In this document: piece after piece, positions 54,626 through 63,081 of the stretch | How the letters are laid out: each line of letters begins with the position of its first letter | How positions within the stretch are numbered: the stretch's first letter is position 1 | NCBI RefSeq assembly: GCF_016862515.1 | Contig: NZ_BONC01000026.1 | Location: 1 to 64,000, forward strand | Direction: 5' to 3' | Source of the DNA: Asanoa iriomotensis | GTDB taxonomy: Bacteria; Actinomycetota; Actinomycetes; Mycobacteriales; Micromonosporaceae | DNA: 64,000 nt | Position numbers and translations under genes: made by a program | The notes under the pieces: model-generated | Seen by the model: only the letters and a program-made list of their open reading frames with translations | What the model was told of the DNA's origin: nothing | The model's database searches: none

Positions 54626-54723
54626 GGCGACCGGAAGGCGTCGTGAGGCGCCAGCATCGCGACGGCTGAGGACCTCAAAATTCCAGATGAAAGACCGGTC
54701 AGCCCGGCATTAACCTCACCGGG

Positions 54724-55635
54724 ATGACCGCCGAAGAGATCGTCGTACCCCCGGCTCTCGTAGCCGCCCAGGTCCGGTTCCGCGGCGCAGCGGGCCGGGC
54801 CTGGGTGGACGGTGTGGCCCGCACGGCGGCCGAGTTCCTCGACCGCTGGGAGTTGCGCCGCGACGGCCCGACCCGCAGCGGCGTGGCCGGCCTGGTGCTC
54901 CCGGTCGTCACCGCCGACGGCACCCCCGCGATGCTCAAGCTCCAGGACACCGACTGGGACCACCCCGGCGAGGGTCTCGCCCTGCGCACCTGGGCCGGTG
55001 ACGGCGCCGCCCGGCTGCTCCGCGAGGACCCGGAGACCTGGACGCTGCTGATCGAACGCCTCGACCCCGACCGCGACCTGCGCTCCGTCGAGGACGACAC
55101 GGCGGCGGTACGGGTGATCGCCCTGCTTCTGAACCGGCTCAACGCGCACACCGCGCCGCCGGAGATCCCCCGGCTGGCCGACAAGGCCGCGAAGATGATC
55201 GAGGACACGCCGGCCGCGGCGGCCCTCCTCGCCGACCCGGCCGAGGGTCGTCTGCTGCGGCGCTGGGCCGACATGCTCGCCGAGGTGGCGCCGGCGGCCG
55301 GCGACCGTCTGCTGCACTGGGATCTGCACTACGAGAACGTGCTGGCCGGCGGCCGCGAGCCGTGGCTGGCGATCGACCCGAAGCCGCTCGCCGGCGACCC
55401 CGGCTTCGAGCTGTGGCCCGGGCTGTGGAACCGGTGGGACGCCGCGGCGCCGGAACGCACGATCCGGCGCCGGTTCGACATCATGACCGAGGCGATGGGC
55501 CTCGACCGGCAGCGGGCGGCCATCTGGACGGCCGGCCGCACGCTGCAGAACGCGCTCTGGTCGGTCGAGGACGGCGAACGCGTCCTCGACCCCGTGGAGA
55601 TGACGATCGCCGAGGTGGTTACCCGGCGGGGATGA
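54724..55635 (+). CDS. APH(6)-like aminoglycoside/hydroxyurea phosphotransferase
   Basis: This 303-residue kinase has PAMLKLQDTDWDHPGEGLAL in the N-lobe with the ATP-binding Lys, and TWTLLIERLDPDRDL. The catalytic loop is LLHWDLHYENVLAGGREPWL, and the metal site is AIDPKPLAGDPGFELWP. This is the APH(6)/streptomycin kinase pattern (PF04655). It may be a resistance enzyme or a metabolic kinase of unknown substrate. Its 3' end overlaps the convergent msrB gene by 17 bases. Confidence 0.85.
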   Translation: MTAEEIVVPPALVAAQVRFRGAAGRAWVDGVARTAAEFLDRWELRRDGPTRSGVAGLVLPVVTADGTPAMLKLQDTDWDHPGEGLALRTWAGDGAARLLREDPETWTLLIERLDPDRDLRSVEDDTAAVRVIALLLNRLNAHTAPPEIPRLADKAAKMIEDTPAAAALLADPAEGRLLRRWADMLAEVAPAAGDRLLHWDLHYENVLAGGREPWLAIDPKPLAGDPGFELWPGLWNRWDAAAPERTIRRRFDIMTEAMGLDRQRAAIWTAGRTLQNALWSVEDGERVLDPVEMTIAEVVTRRG

Positions 55636-56053
55636 GCCGCATGCTCACCGAGTTGATGCAGTAGCGGGCGTCCTTGGGCGTGTAGCCCTCGCCGTCGAAC
55701 CGGTGGCCGAGGTGCGAGTCGCAGTGTGCACATCGGACCTCGACGCGGACCATGCCGAGCGACCGGTCCTCGATGTAGCGGATCACGCCGGGGATGGCCT
55801 CGTCGAACGACGGCCAGCCGCAGTGCGAGTCGAACTTCGTGCCGCTCTCGAACAGCGCGGCGCCGCAGGCCCGGCAGACGTACGTGCCGGGCGTCCTGGT
55901 GTCGACGTACTCGCCCGTGAACGGCCGCTCGGTGCCGGCCTCACGCAGCACCCGGAACTCTTCGGGGTTGAGCCGGACCCGCCACTCGTCCTCGGACGTG
56001 GGCAGCTCTTCGGTGGGGATTTCGGTCACGGGGGAGGACTTCTCAGGTGCCAT
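55619..56053 (-). CDS. msrB: Peptide-methionine (R)-S-oxide reductase
   Basis: This 144-residue enzyme repairs oxidised methionine (R form). Two zinc CxxC pairs are visible (VCRACGAALF and VRCAHCDSHLGHRFDGEG), as well as FDSHCGWPSFDEAI. The catalytic Cys is in DARYCINSVSMRL. The length is typical. It matches Rv2674, next to the hemQ group in mycobacteria. ATG 56053 opens MAPEKSSPV. EIPTEELPTSEDEWRVRLNP is the conserved first part. Confidence 0.93.
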   Translation of the reverse strand: MAPEKSSPVTEIPTEELPTSEDEWRVRLNPEEFRVLREAGTERPFTGEYVDTRTPGTYVCRACGAALFESGTKFDSHCGWPSFDEAIPGVIRYIEDRSLGMVRVEVRCAHCDSHLGHRFDGEGYTPKDARYCINSVSMRLIPAG

Positions 56054-56121
56054 GCGTCAACCGTACGACCCCCTTCGCGCGAGGGCCGATTACCTCGGTG
56101 TGGCCTCGTCGTTGACAGTGC

Positions 56122-56664
56122 ATGCGTACACCGGCCAGGTCGGCCAGTGGTCAGGCGTGGGAGCCGTTCCCGGGCGACCCGCTGCGTTTCCGGCCGACCT
56201 GGCGGCAGTCGCTGGGACAGGGCATGTGGATGGGACTGCTGGTGGCCGGCGCGCTCGCGCTGACCGGCCTCGCGGCGGTGCTCGCCCCGGTGGTGGCGCA
56301 CTGGCTCACCGGGGTGCACCCGCAGCGGTCGGTGCCGCCGCAGGTCTGGTGGGCGCTGGCGCTGCCGGTGCCTGTCGGGGGACTGGTCGGCCTGGTGGTG
56401 GGCCGCCGGGTGGGCGCGGACCTGGACGCCGTGGGCGCGTGGGCGGTGCCGGGCGCGCTCGGTGGTTCGGCGCCCTGGCACCGGGTGGTCGAGGTGCGGA
56501 TGGAGCGGCGTGGCCGGCGCACGGTGGTCGCGCTGCCGCTGGTCGACGGGTCGATCGTCCGGCTCCGGGCGCCCTACGACGGGCACCTGATGGGCCGCGA
56601 CCCGGACTTCGAGCGCAAGCAGTTCCGCATCCGGTTGCACTGGGAGACCCACCGGTACGGCTGA
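56122..56664 (+). CDS. Membrane protein with PH-like C-terminal domain
   Basis: This 180-residue protein has two membrane helices (MWMGLLVAGALALTGLAAVL and VWWALALPVPVGGLVGLVVG). A soluble part follows (WHRVVEVRMERRGRRTVVAL, VRLRAPYDGHLMGRDPDFER, FRIRLHWETHRYG) that looks like the bacterial PH-like membrane proteins. Function unknown. The ATG has no clear ribosome binding site. A later start (GTG or internal Met at residue 35) cannot be excluded. Confidence 0.65.
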   Translation: MRTPARSASGQAWEPFPGDPLRFRPTWRQSLGQGMWMGLLVAGALALTGLAAVLAPVVAHWLTGVHPQRSVPPQVWWALALPVPVGGLVGLVVGRRVGADLDAVGAWAVPGALGGSAPWHRVVEVRMERRGRRTVVALPLVDGSIVRLRAPYDGHLMGRDPDFERKQFRIRLHWETHRYG

Positions 56665-56777
56665 CCCTGGCTGGGTGATCTGCATCCGACCGCTTCGGCG
56701 TTTTCGGACATTACGCCGTACGCTCCCAAAAATGCTCCTTTCGAGACGAATTACCGGACGACAGGAACAGAAGGACG

Positions 56778-57503
56778 ATGAGTAGAAAACGACGGCTGGC
56801 CAAAGCCGCCCTGCCGGCCGCGGGCCTCGCGGTGGTGGCCGGCGCGATCGCCCTCACCGGGCAGGCGGCCAGCGCCGCACCGCTCGGCGACGGCGCCGGC
56901 CACGGCGAGACCGGCGATCCGGGTGCCGCGGCGGCGACCGTGACCGACCGGGCGCAGCTGGTCACGGACGAGGCGCGCGACGCCGCCGACCGGGCGCTGG
57001 CCGCGGTGGGCGAGGCACCGGTCAGCGACGACGCCGAGGACGGCGAGGGCGCGTCGAAGGGTCCGTCGGACCTGCCCGCCGCAGCGAAGTTCGGCAGCGG
57101 CGTCTCGCACATCGCCACCGGGCACAACGCCGGCATCCTCAACGGCAACCAGGTGGTCGTGCCGGTGCAGGTCGACGTGAACGTCTGCGGCAACAGCATC
57201 GCGGTGCTGGGCAACGCCACGGCGTCCTGCGGCTCCGACGACCACGGCTACGACGACGAGCCGCCGGCTGACGAGGAGCCGCCTCCGCCGACCGACCAGG
57301 AGGAGCCGCCTCCGGTGCCGCTGCCCCGGCCGGTCGCGGAGCCGCCGGCCGCACAGCCCGAGCTGCCCAGGACCGGCCTGCCGATCGGCTCGCTGGCGGG
57401 CATCGGCGGGGTGCTCACCGCCGGCGGCGCCGCGATGCAGCTCGCCGGCGTCCGCGGTGGCCGCTACGTCGGCCGCCACCGCCGCCGCCCGCAGCCGTCC
57501 TGA
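56778..57503 (+). CDS. Chaplin-like secreted protein with LPRTG sortase anchor
   Basis: This protein has 241 residues. A signal peptide (RRLAKAALPAAGLAVVAGAI) is cleaved near AASAAP. A charged spacer of about 75 residues follows. One chaplin (DUF320) domain covers about residues 113-152 (HNAGILNGNQVVVPVQVDVN and VCGNSIAVLGNATASC, with the two Cys). A Pro/Glu-rich linker comes next, then LPRTG, a hydrophobic stretch (LPIGSLAGIGGVLTAGGAAM) and a basic tail (RHRRRPQPS). Chaplins coat aerial hyphae as amyloid, and the long forms are wall-anchored by sortase. GAAGGA precedes the ATG. Confidence 0.85.
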   Translation: MSRKRRLAKAALPAAGLAVVAGAIALTGQAASAAPLGDGAGHGETGDPGAAAATVTDRAQLVTDEARDAADRALAAVGEAPVSDDAEDGEGASKGPSDLPAAAKFGSGVSHIATGHNAGILNGNQVVVPVQVDVNVCGNSIAVLGNATASCGSDDHGYDDEPPADEEPPPPTDQEEPPPVPLPRPVAEPPAAQPELPRTGLPIGSLAGIGGVLTAGGAAMQLAGVRGGRYVGRHRRRPQPS

Positions 57504-57514
57504 CCGTCACCAAC

Positions 57515-57549
57515 GCGCATCGCCCGGGGTCCTACCTCGGGCGATGCGC
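57515..57549. terminator. Hairpin between the chaplin-like and sulfotransferase genes
   Basis: GCGCATCGCCCG (57515-57526) pairs exactly with CGGGCGATGCGC (57538-57549) around an 11-base loop. The right arm lies within the last codons of the convergent sulfotransferase gene, whose stop is at 57532. On the plus strand CTT follows. Confidence 0.6.
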
Positions 57550-58263
57550 CTTGAACTTCGCTATCCAGTCCGCGTTGAGCTGGTCGGCCTGGCGCCGGTG
57601 CCCGACCACCAGGTGCCGATCCGGCGGGACACGCAGGCCGAGATGGTCGAGCACCCGTTGTGCGGTGCCGAGCGGATCTGCGGCCAACTCCTCGTACGTC
57701 ACCTCGCACGGCACGATGCCGTTGGCGGCGAACCAGGTCGTCCAGTCGGCCTCGGAGCGCTCGATCGTGGCGACCAGCCGGCCGATCAGCTCTTCGTCGT
57801 AGTGCGGATCCTGACCTCCGGGTGCGACGGCTTCGCCGGGATGCCAGAAGTGGGTCTGCAGTGACCTCGCATACGAGACCGCCTGGGCCACGACGTCACA
57901 TCGCCGCAGGTGAACGAATTTGAGTCGACCCAGTTGGGCGCTCAACAGGTCGACATCCGCCACCCCGGGGGCACCGAGCCCGTTCAGCAGCTCCGGCAGC
58001 GTCTCGGCCATGATCCGCCCGCCGAAGACACCGTTCGGTGTCCGGCCGGCGGTCAGCGCCGCGCGAACGAACGCCTCGTCGATCCGGCCGTCGCGCGGTC
58101 TTGCTATCCGCCACTCGTCGGCGTAGTCGTCCAGGCTCTTGCGGTTGAAGTAGGAGGCCGGGTGGCCGGCCACCCCGGACGAGTCCAGCAGGCCGCAGAG
58201 CAGGGTGCTTCCGGAGCGGGGCGTCGCGCAGATCAGGTACGAGTCGAAATCCGGGCTGGTCAC
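57532..58263 (-). CDS. Stf0-type sulfotransferase
   Basis: This 243-residue enzyme transfers sulfate from PAPS. The 5'-phosphosulfate loop is SYLICATPRSGSTLLCGLL at about residues 8-26. GHPASYFNRKSLDDYADEW, FGGRIMAETLPELL, KFVHLRRCDVVAQAVSYARS (3'-phosphate site) and TYEELAADPLGTAQRVLDHL follow, as in trehalose 2-sulfotransferase Stf0 and its relatives. The acceptor is unknown. GTG 58263 follows TACGGT by eight bases with TTGGTC 17 bases further up, a leaderless promoter candidate. It is divergent from the LigD polymerase gene. Confidence 0.85.
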   Translation of the reverse strand: MTSPDFDSYLICATPRSGSTLLCGLLDSSGVAGHPASYFNRKSLDDYADEWRIARPRDGRIDEAFVRAALTAGRTPNGVFGGRIMAETLPELLNGLGAPGVADVDLLSAQLGRLKFVHLRRCDVVAQAVSYARSLQTHFWHPGEAVAPGGQDPHYDEELIGRLVATIERSEADWTTWFAANGIVPCEVTYEELAADPLGTAQRVLDHLGLRVPPDRHLVVGHRRQADQLNADWIAKFKAHRPR

Positions 58264-58407
58264 GGTGGAGGACCGTAACCAAGCGTCGGCGTGCGACCAA
58301 CCGAATTCCGGCCGTCGGTCAGCGCGGGCTCGGGGGGGGTGGTGCGTATCTGGATGCAGAGCAGAGCAGGGCCTCGCCGGCTGCGCAAGGGGCATAGGGT
58401 CGAGGGC

Positions 58408-59442
58408 ATGCCGTCGAAAAAGGCCGCCGCTGTCGAGGTCGAGGTCGCCGGGCACGCCGTGCGGCTCAGCAGTCCCGACCGCGTGATGTTTCCGCGGGCC
58501 GGCTACACCAAGCAGGACGTGTTCGACTACTACCTGGCCGTCGGCGACGGCATCATGCGGGCGCTCGACCACCGGCCCACCACGCTGCAGCGGTTCCCCG
58601 ACGGGATCGACGGTGAGGCCTTCTACCAGAAGCGGCTCCCGGCCCGCGGCACGCCCGAGTGGCTCAACGGCGCCGAGATCACCTTCCCGAGCGGGCGCAA
58701 GGCCACGGAGCTGTGCCCGGTCGACCTCGCACACGTCGCCTGGGCCGCGCAGATGAACTCCGTCGTCTTCCACGCCTGGCCCGTGCGGGACGCCGACCCC
58801 GACCACCCCGACGAGCTGCGGATCGACCTCGACCCCCAGCCCGGCACCGACTTCGGTGACGCCGCCGAGGCGGCCGGTGAGCTGCGGGCCGTCCTCGAGG
58901 AGATCGGCGCCACCGGGTGGCCGAAGACCTCCGGTGGCCGGGGCGTGCACGTCTACCTGCGGATCCAGCCACGGTGGACGTTCGTCGAGGTGCGCCGGGC
59001 GACGATCGCGCTGGCCCGGGCGCTCGAGCGGCGCCGGCCCGACCTGGTCACCACCAGTTGGTGGAAGGAGGAGCGGGGCGAGCGGGTGTTCGTCGACTTC
59101 AACCAGATGGCCCGCGACCGGACGATCGCCTGCGCCTACTCGCTGCGGGCCAACGCCCGGGCCACCGCGTCGACGCCTGTGACCTGGGCCGAGTTGCCCG
59201 ACGTGGAGCCTGACGACTTCGACCTGCGTACGCTGCCGAAGCGGTTCGCCGAGGTCGGCGACCCGCACGCGGGGATCGACGACACCGCGTTCGACATCAC
59301 GCCGCTGCTGGAGTGGTCGGCGGCCGACGAGCGCGAGGGGCGCGGCGGCGACATGCCCTACCCGCCCGACCACCCCAAGATGCCGGGCGAGCCACCTCGC
59401 GTGCAGCCGAGCAAGAAGAACCCGGCGAACTGGACCGAATAG
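58408..59442 (+). CDS. Stand-alone LigD-type polymerase/primase domain (NHEJ)
   Basis: This 344-residue archaeo-eukaryotic primase fold protein fills gaps during non-homologous end joining. It has VRLSSPDRVMFPRAGYTKQD, then HRPTTLQRFPDGIDGEAFYQ. The metal-binding acid pair is in LRIDLDPQPGTDF, and SGGRGVHVYLRI and RVFVDFNQMARDRTIACAYS carry the third acid. No ligase or nuclease domain is attached. GAGGG and a TAGGGT box lie just before ATG 58408. A separate ATP ligase is at 61908. Ku is not in the window. Confidence 0.88.
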   Translation: MPSKKAAAVEVEVAGHAVRLSSPDRVMFPRAGYTKQDVFDYYLAVGDGIMRALDHRPTTLQRFPDGIDGEAFYQKRLPARGTPEWLNGAEITFPSGRKATELCPVDLAHVAWAAQMNSVVFHAWPVRDADPDHPDELRIDLDPQPGTDFGDAAEAAGELRAVLEEIGATGWPKTSGGRGVHVYLRIQPRWTFVEVRRATIALARALERRRPDLVTTSWWKEERGERVFVDFNQMARDRTIACAYSLRANARATASTPVTWAELPDVEPDDFDLRTLPKRFAEVGDPHAGIDDTAFDITPLLEWSAADEREGRGGDMPYPPDHPKMPGEPPRVQPSKKNPANWTE

Positions 59443-59443
59443 G

Positions 59444-59902
59444 CTAGACCCCCAGCTTCATGCCCTCGTGGGTCGCGGCGAAGCCGAGGGACTCGTAGAA
59501 GCGCTTGGCGTCCGGGCGGCGCTTGTCGGTGGTGAGCTGCACCAGCGTGCAGCCCGTCGCGCGCGCCTCCGCGACGGCCCAGGCGATCATCCGGCGGCCC
59601 AGGCCCGCGCCGCGGTGGGCCGACGAGACGCGTACACCCTCGATCTCCAGCCGTTGCGCACCGCGGCGGGTGAGCGACGGGATGACGATGAGCTGCATCG
59701 TGCCGACGATCTCACCGGCCAGTTCGGCGACGACCACGGTGTTGCGGGGGTCGCCGTCGAGTGCGTCGAACGCTTCCCAGTAGGCCGCGTCGACCTCCTC
59801 GGACACCGTCTCCCGGGCGCTGCCGAGCGGGTCGTCTGCCAGAAGCCCGACAATCGCCGGTACATCGGCCCGCAAAGCGGACCGGAAGATCAGGTCGGTC
59901 AC
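59444..59902 (-). CDS. GNAT family N-acetyltransferase
   Basis: This 152-residue protein begins (M)TDLIFRSALRADVPAIVGL. It has VVVAELAGEIVGTMQLIVIP and IEGVRVSSAHRGAGLGRRMI, which contains the acetyl-CoA loop (R-G-A-G-L-G), and ends with RFYESLGFAATHEGMKL. The GTG start at 59902 fits the family. An ATG at 59950 would add 16 residues and reach into the promoter of the divergent channel gene. Its stop is one base from that of the convergent polymerase gene. Substrate unknown. Confidence 0.85.
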   Translation of the reverse strand: MTDLIFRSALRADVPAIVGLLADDPLGSARETVSEEVDAAYWEAFDALDGDPRNTVVVAELAGEIVGTMQLIVIPSLTRRGAQRLEIEGVRVSSAHRGAGLGRRMIAWAVAEARATGCTLVQLTTDKRRPDAKRFYESLGFAATHEGMKLGV

Positions 59903-59948
59903 GGCGAGCAGCTTCGCACATCGACCCGCGGGTGCATGATGACGGACC

Positions 59949-60398
59949 ATGAAGGCCCTGCTGCTGCCGTTCAAGGCGGTCTACCGCGGGTTGGTCTACT
60001 TCGCCAACTCGCCGCGGACGCTGATGCTGTCGTACGCCCTGATGATCGTCATCGCGGCGGCGCTCTACAGCGTGTTCGAGAAGGTCGGCGTGGGTGACTC
60101 GCTCTGGTGGGCCGTGGTCACCGCGTCGACCGTCGGGTACGGCGACATCTCGCCGGAGACCTGGCAGGCCCGCGCCCTCGCGGTGCTGCTGATCTCGACG
60201 ATGGTGCTGCTGGTGATCCCGCTGATCACCGCGCACTTCGCCAGCAAGCTGATCGTCGACACCGACGCGTTCCGGCACGACGAGCAGGAAGAGCTCAAGA
60301 ACAACCTGCGGATCGTGCGCCGCTTGCTGGAGGAGATGGCGGCCCGGGACGCTACTTCGCCGGGCAGCGGGTCCCCTCTGGCGGAAGCGTCTGATTGA
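59949..60398 (+). CDS. Two-helix potassium channel
   Basis: This 149-residue membrane protein has helix 1 (LMLSYALMIVIAAALYSVF), a pore helix and selectivity filter (WWAVVTASTVGYGDISPETW with TVGYGD), and helix 2 (LAVLLISTMVLLVIPLITAH). A short charged cytoplasmic tail (EQEELKNNLRIVRRLLEEM) may form a coiled coil. It is KcsA-like, forming a tetramer that passes K+. The 3' end overlaps the convergent hydrolase gene by 47 bases, the largest gene overlap in the window. Confidence 0.85.
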   Translation: MKALLLPFKAVYRGLVYFANSPRTLMLSYALMIVIAAALYSVFEKVGVGDSLWWAVVTASTVGYGDISPETWQARALAVLLISTMVLLVIPLITAHFASKLIVDTDAFRHDEQEELKNNLRIVRRLLEEMAARDATSPGSGSPLAEASD

Positions 60399-61908
60399 GC
60401 AGGTACTTGTTGACCGCCGAGGTGATGCACTCCGTCTGCGGGTAGGCCGTGTGCCCCTCGCCCTCCCAGGTCAGCAGCCGGCCCACGCCGAGCATGTTGG
60501 CCAGCGCCGGTGCCTGGGCGTAGGGGGTCGCGGGGTCGCCGGTCGTGCCCACCACCAGGATCGGCGCCGACCCGGTGGCCGGACCGGTCGGGTAGGGGTC
60601 GTGCCCGCCCGGCCACTCCGAGCAGGGCAGCATGCCGACCGCGAGCGGCGCGCCGAACATCGGGATCGACGAGCGCCACTGGTTCTGGTAGGTGCGGACC
60701 TGGTTGGCGTCGGGCACCGTGCGCTGGTCGGCGCAGTTGACGGCGATGTTGGCGTCGAACAGGTTGGAGTAGTGCCCGCTCGGGTCGCGCTCGGCATAGC
60801 TGTCGGCGAGTTGGAACACCTCGGCCGGGTCGCCGCCCTCCAGTGACTTGATCGCGCTTGCCAGCGCCTGCCAGCCCGACTGGGTGTAGAGCGACGAGAT
60901 CACCGCGTAGAAGACCCAGCCCGAGGTGGCCTTGCGCCCGCCGGCCCCGGTCACGGGGGAGACCTCGGCCTTCTCGATGGCGGTGTTGACCGCCGCCTTG
61001 GCGTCGGGCGCGATCGGGCACTGTGCCGGCGTCGAGTCGCACCACTTCGCAAAGTTGTCGAACGCCAGCGCGAAGCCCTTCGCCTGGCTCTCCGAGCCGG
61101 CGACGAAGTTCTGCCGGGGGTCGACCGCGCCGTCGAGCACGAGCGCCCGCACGTTCTGCGGGAAGAGTTGGGCGTACGTGGCACCGAGCAGCGTGCCGTA
61201 GGAGTAACCGAGGTAGGTCATCTTCTGGTCGCCCACGGCGGTGCGGATCGCGTCCATGTCGCGGGCGGTCTGCACCGTGGAGAACAGCTTGAGCTTGTCG
61301 CCGTATTTGGCCCCGCACTCCTGGCCGATGCTCTTGTTGAGGTTGACCAGGCCGTCGAACTGCTCCTGGGTCACCGGGTCGGGGGTGTAGCCGAAGCTCT
61401 CGTCGAGCTGGGCGTCGCTGATGCACTCGACCGGGCTGGACCGGTCGACGCCGCGCGGGTCGAAGCCGACGATGTCGAACCGGTTGGTGATCTCTTCCGG
61501 GATGCCCTGGAAGGCGGCGCCGAACGAGAGGTAGACGGCCAGGTTGACCCCGGACGCCCCCGGGCCGCCCGGGTTGACCAGCAGCGACCCGATCCGGTCG
61601 TGCTGCTTGTCGGAGCGCACCCGGATCAGCGCGATGTCGAACGTCTGCCCGTTGCCCTTGTCGGCCCAGTCCTGCGGCACCTTGATGGTCGCGCAGTCGT
61701 AGCTCATCCCGCGCGCGCCGCGGCCGACCAGCTGGGCCGGCACGTCGGGGCAGGGGCGCCAGTTGGGCTGGCCGGAGGCGGCCGGCGCGGGCGCGGCGCC
61801 CCGCACGTCGCCGCCGGAGTTCGGCGCGACCACCGGCACCGTGCAGCCGGCGAGTGCGAGCAGCCCGGCGAGCAGGCCGAGCACGAGGAATCTGAAACGC
61901 AAACGCAC
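60352..61908 (-). CDS. Secreted lipoprotein alpha/beta hydrolase (tripeptidyl aminopeptidase-like, TAP C-terminal domain)
   Basis: This protein has 518 residues. It has a lipoprotein signal (FLVLGLLAGLLALAGC, lipobox with Cys near residue 21). The hydrolase contains SLLVNPGGPGASGVNLAVYL (oxyanion area), VGFDPRGVDRSSPVEC, the nucleophile Ser in MTYLGYSYGTLLGATYAQLF, and PILVVGTTGDPATPYAQAPA. The His is in EGEGHTAYPQTECI, near the C-terminal TAP domain. It should cut peptides or esters outside the cell. GTG 61908 overlaps the last base of the ligase stop (TAGTG), so it is coupled to ligC-like. Confidence 0.85.
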   Translation of the reverse strand: MRLRFRFLVLGLLAGLLALAGCTVPVVAPNSGGDVRGAAPAPAASGQPNWRPCPDVPAQLVGRGARGMSYDCATIKVPQDWADKGNGQTFDIALIRVRSDKQHDRIGSLLVNPGGPGASGVNLAVYLSFGAAFQGIPEEITNRFDIVGFDPRGVDRSSPVECISDAQLDESFGYTPDPVTQEQFDGLVNLNKSIGQECGAKYGDKLKLFSTVQTARDMDAIRTAVGDQKMTYLGYSYGTLLGATYAQLFPQNVRALVLDGAVDPRQNFVAGSESQAKGFALAFDNFAKWCDSTPAQCPIAPDAKAAVNTAIEKAEVSPVTGAGGRKATSGWVFYAVISSLYTQSGWQALASAIKSLEGGDPAEVFQLADSYAERDPSGHYSNLFDANIAVNCADQRTVPDANQVRTYQNQWRSSIPMFGAPLAVGMLPCSEWPGGHDPYPTGPATGSAPILVVGTTGDPATPYAQAPALANMLGVGRLLTWEGEGHTAYPQTECITSAVNKYLLNQTLPPEGTRCPAK

Positions 61909-63029
61909 TAGGAGACTCCCGTGCCGGCAGCCGGGTCGCCGCCCAGCACCTGGTCGACGTCGAACCGGACCGGGCGGTCCAGCTGGTCGTAGCCGCACGA
62001 GCGCGGGTCGCGGTCGGGGCGCCAGCGGACGAACTGGGCGGTGTGCCGGAAGCGGTCGCCCTCCATCGCGTCGTAGCCGACCTCGACCACGAGGTCGGGG
62101 CGCAGCGGCTCCCAGGCGAGGTTCTTGCCGCCCGTCCACCGGCTCACCCCGCCGGGGCGGCGCTGGCCGGTCGCGCTGGTCGGGCCGATCTGCTGCTCGT
62201 CGCTGTCGGCGTCGATCCACGGGTGCTCGGCGGGCTCCCGGTAGTCGGCCAACTCGTCGAGCAGCTTGGCCCGGCGGGCCATGCTGAACGAGGACGAGAC
62301 GCCGATGTGGTGCAGGGTGCCGTGCTCGTCGTAGAGGCCGAGCAGCAGCGAGCCGACCACGGGGCCGGACTTGTGCCATCGGAAGCCGGCGACGACCGCG
62401 TCGGCCGTGCGCGCATGCTTGATCTTGAACATCAGCCGCTTGTTGGGCTCGTACGCGATGTCGGCCGGCTTGGCGATCAGCCCGTCGAGCCCGGCGCCCT
62501 CGAAGATCTCGAACCAGCGCCGCGCCGTCGCGATGTCGTGCGTGGTGGGCGTGATGTGCACCGGCGACTTGACCCCGGCCAGTGCCTTCTCCAGCCTGGC
62601 CCGGCGGGTCGCGTAAGGCTGGTCGACCAGCGCCTCGTCACCGAGCGCGAGCAGGTCGAACGCGACGAAGTCGGCGGGCGTCTCTTCCGCCAGCAGCTTG
62701 ACCCGGGAGGCGGCGGGGTGGATCCGCTGGGTCAGCCAGTCCCACTCGAGCTTGGGCTGCTGCCCCTCCTGGCGGTGGATGACCACGATCTCGCCGTCGA
62801 CCGCGCACCGCTCCGGGAGCTGGGCCTTGGCCTGCTCGACCACCTCGGGGAAGTAGCGGGTGAGGGTCTTGCCACCCCGGCTGGCCAGCTCGACCTCGTC
62901 GCCGTCGCGGAACACGATGCACCGGAAGCCGTCCCACTTGGGCTCGTAGCTCATGCCCTCGGCCTCGGGGATCTGCGGCACGCTCTTGGCGAGCATCGGC
63001 TCGACCGGCGGGTTGATCGGCAGGTCCAT
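61908..63029 (-). CDS. ATP-dependent DNA ligase (LigC-like, NHEJ/repair)
   Basis: This 373-residue ligase seals DNA nicks using ATP. The adenylated Lys is in SYEPKWDGFRCIVF (about residue 31). CAVDGEIVVIHRQEGQQPKL, FVAFDLLAL, GLIAKPADIAYEPNKRLMFK and IKHARTADAVVAGFRWHK (motifs III to V) follow. A C-terminal OB-fold ends VRWRPDRDPRSCGYDQL. It is a stand-alone ligase like mycobacterial LigC. With the LigD-type polymerase at 58408 it makes a split end-joining toolkit. It starts MDLPINPPVEPMLAK. Confidence 0.88.
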   Translation of the reverse strand: MDLPINPPVEPMLAKSVPQIPEAEGMSYEPKWDGFRCIVFRDGDEVELASRGGKTLTRYFPEVVEQAKAQLPERCAVDGEIVVIHRQEGQQPKLEWDWLTQRIHPAASRVKLLAEETPADFVAFDLLALGDEALVDQPYATRRARLEKALAGVKSPVHITPTTHDIATARRWFEIFEGAGLDGLIAKPADIAYEPNKRLMFKIKHARTADAVVAGFRWHKSGPVVGSLLLGLYDEHGTLHHIGVSSSFSMARRAKLLDELADYREPAEHPWIDADSDEQQIGPTSATGQRRPGGVSRWTGGKNLAWEPLRPDLVVEVGYDAMEGDRFRHTAQFVRWRPDRDPRSCGYDQLDRPVRFDVDQVLGGDPAAGTGVS

Positions 63030-63081
63030 CCCACAGAGTCTTCCAGATTCGCGTATCGAAGCGGGTCCCGGAGCGGCTTTC

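Noticed and set aside
56112-56117. TTGACA just before the PH-like membrane protein gene as a promoter
   Set aside because: It lies four bases before the ATG, so transcription would start inside the gene, and no -10 box is found at the right distance.
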